This document shows, piece after piece, positions 22,007-31,898 of a stretch of DNA of 64,000 nucleotides. Within the stretch, counting starts at the first letter, position 1; every line of letters begins with the position of its first letter. A model generated the notes under the pieces. It was not told where the DNA came from and ran no database searches. It saw only the letters and a program-made list of their open reading frames with translations. Source of the stretch: Rebecca billardiae RCC1528 (Eukaryota; Haptophyta); the NCBI GenBank assembly GCA_965240325.2, contig OZ251247.1, forward strand, positions 744,001 through 808,000. The letters are read 5' to 3'. The translations under genes and the position numbers were made by a program.

Positions 22007-23600
22007 ATGGCCGGGCAGAAGGCGCGGCTGACGAAGGAGCTGCGCATGCTCGAGACGGACCCGCCACCGGGCGTCTCCGCCTGGCCCAAGGGTGACGCCA
22101 TGACCGAGCTCGAGGCCGGTGCGCGCGCGCGCTCGCGCACGGCGCCAGCTAGCACCAGCCACCCGCCGGCGCGCGCGGCGCGCACGCGCGCGCGCCGAGG
22201 CCCGGCGCAACTGCCGCACGCGCGCGCGCGCGCGCGCACGCGGCCGGTAGTGATCGAGGGCCCCGAGGGCTCGCCGTACGAGGGCGGCCACTTCCGCCTC
22301 GACCTCGTCCTCTCAGCACGCTACCCGTTCGAGCCGCCAAAGGTGCGCCGCTCTCGGCGAGATTGCAATCTCGCGCGCCCCGAGCCGAATCTGCATGCGC
22401 GGGGCTCGGCGCGCGCGGTCGGGCGCGGCGCGCGTGCGCGTCGGCCCCGTGCGCTCGCGCCGCGCCGCCGAGGCCCGAGCCGCATCACGGCGGCATGCGC
22501 CGTGGGCCGCGCGCGCGCGCTCGGCGCGCGCGCGCCCGTGCATGCATGCGCGCCGCCGCGGCGCGCTTGCTCAATGGCGTGCGTGCCGGTGCCCGCGCGC
22601 GCGCGCGCAGGTGAGCTTCGTCACGCGCGTGTACCACCCGAACGTCGACGAGGGCGGACGCATCTGCCTCGACATCCTCAACATGCCGCCCAAGGTGCGA
22701 TCTCCCGCTTCGAGATTGCGCATCTCCCGGCGCGAGATCACACGCCCGGCCCGCGCGCACGTCGCACGCGCGCGCCGCGCGGCGCTGCCGGCCGGGTGCC
22801 ACGGGCCGCCGCGCGCGCGGCGAGCCGCGCCACGGTCGCCGCACGGGCGGTCGCTGCGGCGCAGTGGCGCCAGCTCACGCCCGGCCCCGCCCGCGCGCAC
22901 CGCTCCCACGCTTTTGCACTTACCCATATGTACCCACGTACATATGTACCGACGTGGCATGCACACACATACAGGGCGGTTGGAAGCCCTCTATCAACGT
23001 GAGCACGGTGCTCACCTCCCTGCGGCTGCTGCTGTCCGAGCCCAACGCCGACGACCCGCTCGACGACGACATCGCCTCGCAGGTGCCCCGCGCGCGCCGG
23101 CCGGCCGCGGCGCGCCGAGGGCTGCGCGCGGCGCGGCCCGCCCATTCGCCTGTGCTGACACGCCCAACCCTACACCCTAACCCCCTAACCCTAACTCCCT
23201 AACCCCAACCCCAACCCGCGCGCCCCGTGCGACGCCCCGTGCCGTCCGCCCGCCTGGCCGCGCCCGCGCACCGCGCCGCGTCGCGCCATGCCGTGCGCCC
23301 GTGTGACCGCCGCGCCCGCGCACCGCGCCGCAGCTCAAGTCGGATCCGGATGCGTTCCGTCGCGCGGCCGCGGCGCACACGCGCGCGCACGCGCGGCCAG
23401 GCGCGGCCGCGGACGCAGCCGCTGCACCGGATGCTCCGGCGGTGGCGGCGAGCGCCGGCCCGGACCTCACCGCCGCTGGCCCTCGCGCGGAGCGTCCCGG
23501 AGCGACAGCGCCGAGCGGCGACTGCGCCGGCGGCGGCGACGGCGGTGACGGCGCGGACGCTGTGGGCGGCGCGAGCAGCAAGCGCGCGCGCGTCGAGTGA
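22007..23600 (+). CDS. UBE2T: UBE2T-like ubiquitin-conjugating enzyme E2, five exons
   Basis: E2 enzyme of the UBE2T type, the partner of the FANCL E3 ligase in Fanconi-pathway monoubiquitination in animals and plants. Exons 22007-22118, 22251-22342, 22611-22694, 22975-23082 and 23334-23600 splice in frame to 220 residues. Key sequence: [20 protein letters not shown], then [39 protein letters not shown], the active-site Cys in [50 protein letters not shown], and a last exon [12 protein letters not shown] followed by a low-complexity tail ending SSKRARVE, a possible nuclear signal. The catalytic HPN and Cys are both present. Introns start GTGCGC, GTGCGC, GTGCGA and GTGCCC. Two introns carry donor-proximal palindromes and intron 4 carries CCCTAA repeats. 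UBE2T over other E2s is supported by the PPPG and LPPKGxWxPS-like spacing; confidence in the E2 fold is very high. Confidence 0.9.
22343..22610 (+). other. UBE2T intron 2 with donor-proximal palindrome
   Basis: The perfect 18-bp palindrome GCGAGATTGCAATCTCGC occupies 22357-22374, starting at intron position 15. It is identical to the one in PERK intron 4. Confidence 0.85.
22695..22974 (+). other. UBE2T intron 3 with degenerate palindrome
   Basis: GAGAT...ATCTC (22712-22726, 5-nt loop) starts at intron position 18. Acceptor CATACAG leads into GGWKPS. Confidence 0.8.
23083..23333 (+). other. UBE2T intron 4 with telomere-like repeat
   Basis: Donor GTGCCC, acceptor GCCGCAG. Sense-strand ACCCTAACCCCCTAACCC sequence spans about 23165-23217, more than 110 nt upstream of the acceptor. 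Confidence 0.8.
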
Positions 23601-24039
23601 CTCGTGACGGCGACGACGGCGCAGCCACCGCCGCACCACGCGGATACGCGAGTGCGTGCCGAGGCTGTGCCGATCGGTGCACGAGCGGCCGCCAATCACT
23701 CGGCGCAGCATCAGCCCCCCTGTCGCGTCGCTGCCTGTCATACCACGATCACAGCAGCCCTGCCTGCCCCTGGCTTGACCAGCACTGCGTGCCCCGCAGC
23801 GTGCGTTCCGTGCACTCAGGAACGGCATGACACTGATGATGATTCTGGCTGGACGACTATTGATACGATGCCGCGCGACGAGAGGGTACGTATCGTAGCC
23901 TGACGAGCTATTGACGCGACATCCGCAGTGCGAGCGCCATGCTGGACCAAGCCGGAAGGTTGGTGTCGCCATCGCCAGCGCGGCACCGTTGCGACTTGTC
24001 ACTCGCCGGGCGCGACTCGTCGCGGTAAGCCTTGAAGGA
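23601..24039. other. Intergenic spacer, no gene seen
   Basis: 439 bp between the E2 stop and array copy 6. The frame of copy 6 is open upstream to 23911 but has no ATG before 24040. No repeat shared with the promoters of the later array genes was seen here, so copy 6 appears to have a different 5' flank. Confidence 0.4.
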
Positions 24040-25488
24040 ATGCCGTCGTCACCGCTGGCGCGCCTGCCACCGGAGCTGGTGGAGCGCATCCTCAGCCACC
24101 TCGACGACGCGCCCGACCTCGCCGCCGCCAACGGCACATCGCGCCTCTTCCGCGGCGTGCCACCCGCTGGCCGCTCGCCGGTCGAGCGCGCTCTGCGCGA
24201 GCGCGCACGCGCGCGGGGCCACGAGCGCGCGCTGCCGGCCGTGCTCCCGCCCAGCGCGTGCACGTGGACCGAGCTGCTGCTCGCGTTTGAGCGCGTGCAC
24301 TCGCTGGCGTGCGCGCACGCGAGCCCGATCGCGTGCCACTGCACTTTCAGTGCGTTTGTCGACGCGGAGGGCGGGCTGCACACGTGCGGCGAGGAGGAGG
24401 AGCGGGACGAGGACGAGTTGCCGCTGGATGAGCTCGCTGCGCCGTCAGCGCTGGGCCACGCGGATTCACCCGCGGTCGTGGTGCCGACGCGGGTCGCTTC
24501 GCTCGCCGCGGTGCGCGTCTGCTCTGTGGCGGCTGGCCGCTTCCACCTGCTCGCGCTGAGCGAGGCCGGTGCCGTGTACGGCTGCGGCGACAACTACAGC
24601 GGCAAGCTCGGGCTGGGGGACACGAAGGAGCGGCGGGTGTTTGAGCGGATACGCGGGCTGGAGCCCGAGCTCGTCGTGGCCATTGCCGCAGGCGATGCGC
24701 ACAGCCTCGCGCTCACAGCAGCGGGCTGCGCGTACAGCTGGGGCTGGAACGGGTTCGGCCAGCTCGGCCACGGCGACACGAAGGAGCGGCGGGAGCCGGC
24801 GCGCATCGAGGCGCTGGACGGCGTGCGCGTGGGCGGCATCTCTGGAGGGTGGTGGCACACGCTGCTGCTCTCGACAGCTGGCTCCGTGTACTCGTGCGGC
24901 ATCGGTAGCTCTGGCCAGCTGGGCCACGGCGACGAGCAGGATCAGCACACGCCGAGGCGCATCGAGGCGCTCGCGGGCGTGTGCGCCGTGCACGTGAGCG
25001 CTGGCGGGCGGCACAGCCTGGTGGTGGACCGCGAGGGGGCGGTGTGCTCTTTTGGCCATGGTACGTGCGGCCAGCTTGGGTACGATGACTGCCGTTTCCG
25101 GACGATGCCCACGCCCATCGAGGCGCTGACGGGCGTGCGCGCAGTGCGCGCGTGTGCAGGCCATTGCAGCAGCGCGGTGCTGGGCGCGGACGGCAGCGTG
25201 CACACGTTCGGGGACAACGTTGACGGCATGCTGGGCACCGGGCGCTTTGACAAAGGCGAGCCGGTGCCGACACGAGTGGCCGCCTTGGTGCACACGCGCG
25301 TGGTGCGCTGCGCCATGGGCAACTGCCACTCGCTGTTTGAGACGGCGTGCGGAGGCGTGTACGCGTGCGGAGAGCACTCAGCCGCGCTCGGCGTCGGCCT
25401 CAGCACCGCGGCTGTGGCTGTGGGCGACGAGCGGAGCCACGTGGCCACGCCTGCACTGGTCGGGTCCCTGCGCACCGCGTTCCGCTGA
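24040..25488 (+). CDS. F-box/RCC1-repeat protein, copy 6
   Basis: Intronless, 482 residues, starting MPSSPLARLPPELVERIL, so the F-box begins almost at the N-terminus; this defines the second subfamily (copies 6-13). Blades: GRFHLLAL, GDAHSLAL, GGWWHTLLL, GGRHSLVV and GHCSSAVL, then the last core reads GNCHSLFE. The end is ATPALVGSLRTAFR, shared with copies 8 and 14. Relative to copy 8 a short segment between YGQLG and YDDC is missing. From about 25100 onward the gene and its 3' flank are almost identical to copy 8 at 31020 onward, while the 5' halves and promoters differ, indicating a duplication or conversion boundary inside the gene. Confidence 0.9.
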   Translation: MPSSPLARLPPELVERILSHLDDAPDLAAANGTSRLFRGVPPAGRSPVERALRERARARGHERALPAVLPPSACTWTELLLAFERVHSLACAHASPIACHCTFSAFVDAEGGLHTCGEEEERDEDELPLDELAAPSALGHADSPAVVVPTRVASLAAVRVCSVAAGRFHLLALSEAGAVYGCGDNYSGKLGLGDTKERRVFERIRGLEPELVVAIAAGDAHSLALTAAGCAYSWGWNGFGQLGHGDTKERREPARIEALDGVRVGGISGGWWHTLLLSTAGSVYSCGIGSSGQLGHGDEQDQHTPRRIEALAGVCAVHVSAGGRHSLVVDREGAVCSFGHGTCGQLGYDDCRFRTMPTPIEALTGVRAVRACAGHCSSAVLGADGSVHTFGDNVDGMLGTGRFDKGEPVPTRVAALVHTRVVRCAMGNCHSLFETACGGVYACGEHSAALGVGLSTAAVAVGDERSHVATPALVGSLRTAFR

Positions 25489-25980
25489 GCAGCAGGGCGC
25501 TGCCTGCTGCACACCCGCGCGCTGCCGTGCGTGCTGCACAGCTCCACAGTTTGAGCGGCAGTGTGCCGCGCTGACGACAACGTGTGACCGCGTGCCTCCT
25601 CATTCATCATCATGTTCGCCGCGATCGGGACCGGAGTCCGGACAGGCCGGACAGGCCGGACACGGCGTCGGATGATCCAGTCGCTCGTCTCGGGGCGTGG
25701 GGGTCAGCAGGTGTCTCGGATGACCAATGGTGCCAGCCGCGCCGCGTCCGCTGCTGCTGCCGATCCGAAGCGGCACTCAATGACTCAGCACCCGATGCGT
25801 CATCGCCGACGATCGCGGCGGGCTAGCGCGCTTGGCGCCGGTCGTCACCGCAGGCGCTGCCGATTTGCGCGCGCAATAAATGACGGCGCGGACGAATAAA
25901 CACTACGACTGCGCTGATAAATTGGCGGAGCGGCGTCCGCCTCCAGCCGGTCGGCGGCGTCCGTCGAACCTTGACGACGA
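25489..25980. other. Array spacer, duplicated at 31411-31898
   Basis: 492 bp almost identical to the spacer between copies 8 and 9; the main difference is a 4-bp gap near 25961. It contains a GGACAGGCCGGACAGGCCGGAC-type short tandem around 25640 and AATAAA-containing AT-rich patches at about 25877 and 25905 that may serve as promoter or poly(A) elements. Confidence 0.6.
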
Positions 25981-27420
25981 ATGCCGCCACCGCTCGCGCG
26001 CCTGCCAGCGGAGCTGGTGGAGCGCATCCTCAGCCATCTCGACGACTTGCACGACCTCACCGCCGCCAACGCCACCTCGCGCCTCTTCCGTGGTGCGCCG
26101 CCCGCTGGCCGCTCGCCGATCGAGCTCGCTCTGCGCGAGCGCGCACGCGCGCGGGGCCACGAGCGCGCGCTGCCGGCCGTGCTCCCGCCCAGCGCGTGCA
26201 CGTGGACCGCGCTGTTGCTCGTGCGTGAGCGCGTGTACTCGCTGGCGTGCCTGCAAGCTTGCCCGGTTGCGTGCGGCTACGACTTCAGTGCGTTTGTGGA
26301 CGCGGAGGGCGGGCTGCATACGTGCGGCGAGGAGGAGGAGGTGGACGAGATCACCGGGGAGCTAACGGGAGAGCACGTTGCACCGACGGCGCTGGGTCAC
26401 GCGGATGCGGCCGTGGTCGTGGTGCCGACGCGCGTGGGCTCTCTGTCCGCGGTGCGCGTGGTCGCGGTGGCCTCTGGCAGCGGCCACCTGCTCGCGCTGA
26501 GCGATACTGGGATGGTGTACGGCTGCGGCGACAACTACCACGGCCAGCTCGGGCTGGGGGATAGAAAGGGGCGGCGTTTGTTCGCCGTTGCCACAGCCCT
26601 GCGTGCCGATGTCGTCGTGGCCGTCGCGGCCGGCTTCTGCCATAGCCTCGCGCTCACCTCCGCTGGCTGTGCGTACAGCTGGGGCGCCAACGAGTGCGGC
26701 CAGCTCGGCCACGGCGACAGGAAGGAGCGGTGGGAGCCGACGCGCATCGAGGCGCTGGACGGCGTGCGCGTGGGCGGTGTTTCAGCTGGTGATAGACACA
26801 CGCTGCTACTCTCGACCAGTGGGGCCGTGTACTCGTGCGGCAGTGGCTCCTGTGGCGAGCTTGGCCACGGCGACCGGCAGGATCAGCTCGCACCGAGGCG
26901 CATCGAGGCGCTCGCTGGCGTGCGCGCCGTGCACGTGAACGCGGGCAGTTACCACAGCCTGGTGGTGGGTGCGGATGGCGTCGTGCGTTCGTTCGGCTCG
27001 GGGCGTGACGGGGAGCTGGGGCACGGCGATGGGTTCGCCAGCGCCGTGCCCGAGCGCATCGAGGCGTTGGCGGGCGTGCATGCAGTGTGTGCGTGCGCTG
27101 GCGAAGACAGCAGCGCGGTGCTAGGCGCGGACGGCAGCATGCACGCGTTTGGGGACAACAGGTACGGCCGGCTGGGCACCGGGCACACGGTTCGTTACGA
27201 GATGGCGCCTGCACTGCTGGCAGCGTTGGCGCACACGCGCGTGGTGCGCTGTGCCACGAGCATGTGCCACTCGCTGTTTGAGACGGCGGACGGAGACGTG
27301 TACGCGTGCGGAGAGCAGGGTGGCGCGCTCGGCCTCGGCCTCCGCATGGCTGCCGGCGACGAGCGGAGCCACGTGGCAACGCCTGCATTGGTCGGGTCCC
27401 GGCGGAGCGCGTTCCGCTGA
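25981..27420 (+). CDS. F-box/RCC1-repeat protein, copy 7
   Basis: Intronless, 479 residues, MPPPLARLPAELVERIL with the F-box at residues 4-40. Blades: GSGHLLAL, GFCHSLAL, GDRHTLLL, GSYHSLVV and GEDSSAVL, then TSMCHSLFE. It belongs to the ALRADVVVAV variant of blade two. It differs from copy 9 by three residues in 479 (Ile/Val before ELALRER, Met/Thr in CATSxCHS, Glu/Val in CGxQGG). Its 3' half is also the apparent donor of the 3' half of broken copy 12. The 3' flank is interrupted 127 bp after the stop codon by the transposon at 27554. Confidence 0.9.
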   Translation: MPPPLARLPAELVERILSHLDDLHDLTAANATSRLFRGAPPAGRSPIELALRERARARGHERALPAVLPPSACTWTALLLVRERVYSLACLQACPVACGYDFSAFVDAEGGLHTCGEEEEVDEITGELTGEHVAPTALGHADAAVVVVPTRVGSLSAVRVVAVASGSGHLLALSDTGMVYGCGDNYHGQLGLGDRKGRRLFAVATALRADVVVAVAAGFCHSLALTSAGCAYSWGANECGQLGHGDRKERWEPTRIEALDGVRVGGVSAGDRHTLLLSTSGAVYSCGSGSCGELGHGDRQDQLAPRRIEALAGVRAVHVNAGSYHSLVVGADGVVRSFGSGRDGELGHGDGFASAVPERIEALAGVHAVCACAGEDSSAVLGADGSMHAFGDNRYGRLGTGHTVRYEMAPALLAALAHTRVVRCATSMCHSLFETADGDVYACGEQGGALGLGLRMAAGDERSHVATPALVGSRRSAFR

Positions 27421-27546
27421 GCAGCAGGTCGCTGCCAGCTACACACCTGCGCACTGCCGTACGCGCCCGAGCTGCATTGTAGCACAGCTCCCCAGCTTTG
27501 AGCGGCAGTGTGGCCGCTGCCGATAACGTGCGATGACGTGCCGCCA

Positions 27547-27553
27547 CAGCATC
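27547..27553. repeat. Target-site duplication, left (CAGCATC)
   Basis: The 7-bp CAGCATC is repeated at 29505-29511 on the far side of the insertion. The uninterrupted sequence GCCACAGCATCATGATTC exists downstream of copies 9-12 (for example near 33461-33478). Confidence 0.85.
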
Positions 27554-29504
27554 TAGGTGGGTCCCTCCCAACTGGGGCGATGTTCTGGCGCACTCAGAAT
27601 GGCGTCCTAGATTTCGTCTCTCACCCAGAATCGACGCTATAAATGCGTCCCATCGGGGCGGAGCAAAAGTTTCGACCTCAAAACCTACTCCGCGTGCCGT
27701 CGCGCGGCCGAGCGCGCGCGCGCCGCGCCACTAGTGTCACATAGAGATTTTGCGTGAGCGTTACTTGATGGTTATGGTGGCTAGATGGCGACATGCGATC
27801 GGAACGACTTATTGGCAACCGTTGACACCCGACCGAACCATTTTATGAAGCAAAGAGTGGGGCTCTATGCTGTGCGCGGATACCTCCAACAAACTACAGC
27901 AAGATCGAGCAGATTACCCACTTTGTATATACCAATTACCCGTATATAGAACGACGGTTACCCACTTTATATTGACCGTGGATGTGGCTCACTATATATT
28001 CAAATTCGTTCCGATATGTGGGTACGTTTGTTGGGTCATCGAATAGGCGCCGAGCGACGCGGACACAGGCAAACCGGGCCGCAACCGGACTGCCTGCGAG
28101 TGGCAGTGTTTGTGGCGGGCTGCGTGCCGAGGCACGCATCATCGCCCGCCACCGAGCATGCCACCGTCGTCACACGGGAGCCCTCCGCCGTCGAGGCTGG
28201 ACTATCAGCCAACGCCACCGCCGGAGCTTGCCGCGCTCGGCGGCTTCCGTGCTCGTACTCCGCGTGTCACCGGTCGTCGTATGCCCACCCGCGTGAGGCC
28301 GCCACCAGTCCACGACTACCGCAGCTGCAGCCCATGCCGTCGACGATACCTCCTACAATCTTCTTGCCAGGCAGCAATACGATAGGTTCACCGACGCTGC
28401 TGCTAGGCTGAGAGCACTCAGCCAGTTGGCCGGCGAGACGTCAGATGGTTGAGCTGCTGGCCTAGCCATCACGTTGCGGCTTCCGCTCGCTCAAGTACAC
28501 CCAACGTGACGACGAGAACGTGCTGGGCAATCATCAGACATGCGTCTGAGGGGTCGACCACGCCTAGCCGTAGATTTGCTGAGTACGAGTCTTCGCAGAT
28601 AACAAGCGGAACGAGTGGGACCACCCGATGGCAGGAGCAACAGCGTGGGGTGGCACCCGCGCCTGTCAACGCGACCGCGTTCTGTCAAGAATGGACCCAT
28701 ATCCTGCGACCACGCTCGAGCACCGCATATTATGCCCACACTCGGCATAGGGAAGGATCGCTGAGCGCCTGCTGCCGCTGTCAAAGGCCCTGCTGATCTT
28801 CCTGGCGCTTGATCGTGCACACGGATGGCAAGTCAGCGTGCTCGATGCACATCGCGGCGGCTTCTCAGCATCCCAAGTCCTCAGTGCACCCATCCCAGGC
28901 CTGCTGGTCGATGATTGGTACCAACCCCCACCAAACACGCCCTCTCGGAAGTCGCCAATCGCTCACATGGCTCCCCGAGAGCCCGGGGCTGGCTGTCGTG
29001 CGTTCTCACGAGCAGCTTGCGCGCAGCCCAATTGTCACCTTCACGGTGCGTAGAGCTGCTCAAGATGGCGGGAGCGTCAAGAGTATGCACATGCCTGATG
29101 GTGACCCATGCCTCCCGTCGCCTGACCCGCCTGTAGCGAAAAGTGACCCTGCTCGAAGGCACGGGTCGAACACCTGCCGATCGATTCAAGTTGTCTGTAC
29201 GCGTCTAGCCGGGCGAGAGTCAAACATGCGGGCACGTGCCAGGCGGGGGATGTGTGACCACGGATCCCATCCGTGAGCACGCGCAAAGCGCTGGAGCGCG
29301 CGATAGGTGTTGGCAGTAGTCTACCCGACACACGGCGGCTCGGTCGCGCTGGAGAGGCACTCCGACATCGTCGGGAGCGTTCAGATCGGACCTCGGCCGG
29401 CGGCCCGGCGATTTTCCCGAGCCGCGCCCCGCGCGAAAGAAATCCGGCCAGAGAACCCGGTAAATGTTTAAAAGACCGCTGGAAAATCGCCAGGGACCCA
29501 CCTA
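27554..29504. mobile_element. 1951-bp terminal-inverted-repeat DNA transposon
   Basis: Insertion bounded by perfect 13-bp inverted ends, TAGGTGGGTCCCT at 27554-27566 and its complement at 29492-29504, flanked by a 7-bp CAGCATC duplication. Sister spacers lacking the insertion show the intact empty site, so the boundaries are firm. The interior (about 27679-28400) is homologous to repeat copy A at 10909-11660. It contains no reading frame I recognise as a transposase; the longest frames (for example 28809-29276) have no conserved motif and most are interrupted. Probably non-autonomous or decayed. The element class cannot be assigned from a 7-bp duplication and these ends alone. Confidence 0.85.
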
Positions 29505-29511
29505 CAGCATC
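29505..29511. repeat. Target-site duplication, right (CAGCATC)
   Basis: Partner of 27547-27553. The normal array spacer (ATGATTCATGTCC...) resumes at 29512. Confidence 0.85.
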
Positions 29512-29819
29512 ATGATTCATGTCCGCCTTGATCGGGCCCGGACGCGGTCACGGCGTCGGATCGGATCCAGTCGCTCGTCTCCGGAGTCCGGGCATGGTGA
29601 CCGAGGCGTCACGCGGATGAACATGGGTGCCAGCCGCGCCGCGTGGCTGCCCGTCCGACGCGGCACTTAGCAATGACGACTCATCACCAATACATCATCA
29701 TCAGCCGATGCGGCATCGCGGCGGGCTGAAAAGACTTCTTGGCGCGGGTCATTCGGGCGCAAATCACGGCGCGCGGAATAGCGGATGGGTCGCGATAGCG
29801 GATTAGCGCGCGCGCGAGG

Positions 29820-29832
29820 AATAAATAATAAA
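29820..29832 (+). promoter_or_regulatory. Conserved AT-rich promoter element, copy 8
   Basis: AATAAATAATAAA, preceded by GCGCGCGCGAGG and followed by CTCCGCGCTTGTCATGG, 109 bp before ATG 29941. The same block sits about 100-130 bp before copies 10-13 and is the only AT-rich patch in a GC-rich spacer, so a TATA-like role is inferred. Confidence 0.5.
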
Positions 29833-29940
29833 CTCCGCGCTTGTCATGGTGAGCGGGCTGAGCGGCCAACCGTCGTCCCCGTCCTCGAATTTCCGCCGTC
29901 TCTCCCGCTCTCGGTCGCGGCGTCGAGCCTTGAACGACGA

Positions 29941-31410
29941 ATGCCGCCATCACCGCTGGCGCGCCTGCCAGCGGAGCTGGTGGAGCGCATCCTCAGCCAC
30001 CTCGACGACGCGCACGACCTCGCCGCCGCCAACGGCACATCGCGCCTCTTCCGCGGCGTGCCACCCGCCGGCCGCTCGCCGGTCGAGCGCGCTCTGCGCG
30101 AGCGCGCACGCGCGCGGGGCCACGAGTGCGCGCTGCCGGCCGTGCTCCCTCCTGACGTGCGCACGTGGACCGAGCTGCTGCTGGCGTTTGAGCGCGTGCA
30201 CTCGCTGGCGTGCGCGCACGCGAGCCCGATCGCGTGCCACTGCACTTTCAGCGCGTTTGTGGACGCGGAGGGCGGGCTGCACACGTGCGGCGAGGAGGAG
30301 GTGCTGGACGAGGTTGGCGATGCGACGGGCGAGATCGCCCCCCCGCCGGCACTGGGCCACGTGGGTGCACACGCCGCGGTCGTGGTGCCGACGCGCGTGG
30401 CATCGCTCTCCGCGGTGCGCGTCTGCTCTGTGGCGGCTGGCCGCTTCCACCTGCTCGCGCTGAGCGAGGCCGGTGCCGTGTACGGCTGCGGCGACAACTA
30501 CGGCGGCCAGCTTGGGCTGGGTGACACGAAGGAGCGGCGGGCGTTCGAGCTGATTCGTGGTCTGGAGGTCCAGTGCGTGACATGCGTAGCTGCTGGCAGC
30601 CATCACAGCCTCGCGCTCACCTCCGCTGGCTGCGCGTACAGCTGGGGCGCCAACAACTGCGGCCAGCTCGGCCACGGCGACATGAAGCAGCGGCTGGAGC
30701 CGACGCGCATCGAGGCGCTCGACGGCGTGCGCGTGGGCGGCATCTGCGGAGGGGCTAGCCACACGCTGCTGCTCTCGACCGGCGGTGCCGTGCACTCGTG
30801 CGGTCTCGGCGACATGGCTCAGCTCGGCCACGGTGACTTGCAGGATCAGCACACGCCGAGGCACATCGAGGCGCTCGCGGGCGTGCGCGCCGTGCACGTG
30901 AGCGCGGGCATGAGGCACAGCCTGGTGGTGGACCGCGAGGGGGCGGTGCACTCGTTTGGTCGTGGGGCGTACGGCCAGCTTGGGCACGGCGACGACCTTG
31001 AGTACGATGACTGCCGTTTCCGGGCGATGCCCACGCCCATCGAGGCGCTGACGGGCGTGCGCGCAGTGCGCGCGTGTGCAGGCCATTGCAGCAGCGCGGT
31101 GCTGGGCGCGGACGGCAGCGTGCACACGTTCGGGGACAACGTTGACGGCATGCTGGGCACCGGGCGCTTTGACAAAGGCGAGCCGGTGCCGACACGAGTG
31201 GCCGCCTTGGAGCACACGCGCGTGGTGCGCTGCGCCAGGGGCAACTGCCACTCGCTGTTTGAGACGGCGTGCGGAGACGTGTACGCGTGCGGAGAGCACT
31301 CAGCCGCGCTCGGCGTCGGCCTCAGCACCGCGGCTGTGGCTGTGGGCGACGAGCGGAGCCACGTGGCCACGCCTGCACTGGTCGGGTCCCTGCGCACCGC
31401 GTTCCGCTGA
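29941..31410 (+). CDS. F-box/RCC1-repeat protein, copy 8
   Basis: Intronless, 489 residues, MPPSPLARLPAELVERIL. The frame is open upstream to an ATG at 29785, but that start would lie before the promoter-like block and is not conserved in copies 10-12, so I use 29941. Blades: GRFHLLAL, GSHHSLAL, GASHTLLL, GMRHSLVV and GHCSSAVL, with the last core GNCHSLFE. Compared with copy 6 it keeps the full turn GQLGHGDDLEYDDC. The region from about 31020 through the next spacer and copy 9 duplicates 25100-27546. Confidence 0.9.
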   Translation: MPPSPLARLPAELVERILSHLDDAHDLAAANGTSRLFRGVPPAGRSPVERALRERARARGHECALPAVLPPDVRTWTELLLAFERVHSLACAHASPIACHCTFSAFVDAEGGLHTCGEEEVLDEVGDATGEIAPPPALGHVGAHAAVVVPTRVASLSAVRVCSVAAGRFHLLALSEAGAVYGCGDNYGGQLGLGDTKERRAFELIRGLEVQCVTCVAAGSHHSLALTSAGCAYSWGANNCGQLGHGDMKQRLEPTRIEALDGVRVGGICGGASHTLLLSTGGAVHSCGLGDMAQLGHGDLQDQHTPRHIEALAGVRAVHVSAGMRHSLVVDREGAVHSFGRGAYGQLGHGDDLEYDDCRFRAMPTPIEALTGVRAVRACAGHCSSAVLGADGSVHTFGDNVDGMLGTGRFDKGEPVPTRVAALEHTRVVRCARGNCHSLFETACGDVYACGEHSAALGVGLSTAAVAVGDERSHVATPALVGSLRTAFR

Positions 31411-31898
31411 GCAGCAGGGCGCTGCCTGCTGCACACCCGCGCGCTGCCGTGCGTGCTGCACAGCTCCACAGTTTGAGCGGCAGTGTGCCGCGCTGACGAC
31501 AACGTGTGACCGCGTGCCTCCTCATTCATCATCATGTTCGCCGCGATCGGGACCGGAGTCCGGACAGGCCGGACAGGCCGGACACGGCGTCGGATGATCC
31601 AGTCGCTCGTCTCGGGGCGTGGGGGTCAGCAGGTGTCTCGGATGACCAATGGTGCCAGCCGCGCCGCGTCCGCTGCTGCTGCCGATCCGAAGCGGCACTC
31701 AATGACTCAGCACCCGATGCGTCATCGCCGACGATCGCGGCGGGCTAGCGCGCTTGGCGCCGGTCGTCACCGCAGGCGCTGCCGATTTGCGCGCGCAATA
31801 AATGACGGCGCGGACGAATAAACACTACGACTGCGCTGATAAATTGGCGGAGCGGCGTCCGCCTCCAGCCGGTCGGCGGCGTCGAACCTTGACGACGA
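31411..31898. other. Array spacer, duplicate of 25489-25980
   Basis: 488 bp matching the copy 6/7 spacer except for a 4-bp deletion near 31882 and rare substitutions. No gene seen. Confidence 0.6.

Noticed and set aside
28790-28935. Possible Ty1/copia reverse transcriptase fragment (ALDRAHGWQVSVLDAHRGGF)
   Set aside because: The likeness to the copia DV-x-x-AFL motif is weak, the rest of the domain is absent, and the segment lies inside a TIR element rather than near long terminal repeats.
29785-29940. Upstream ATG 29785 as the start of copy 8 (and 39816 for copy 13)
   Set aside because: It would place the conserved AT-rich promoter block inside the coding sequence and is not open in copies 10-12.
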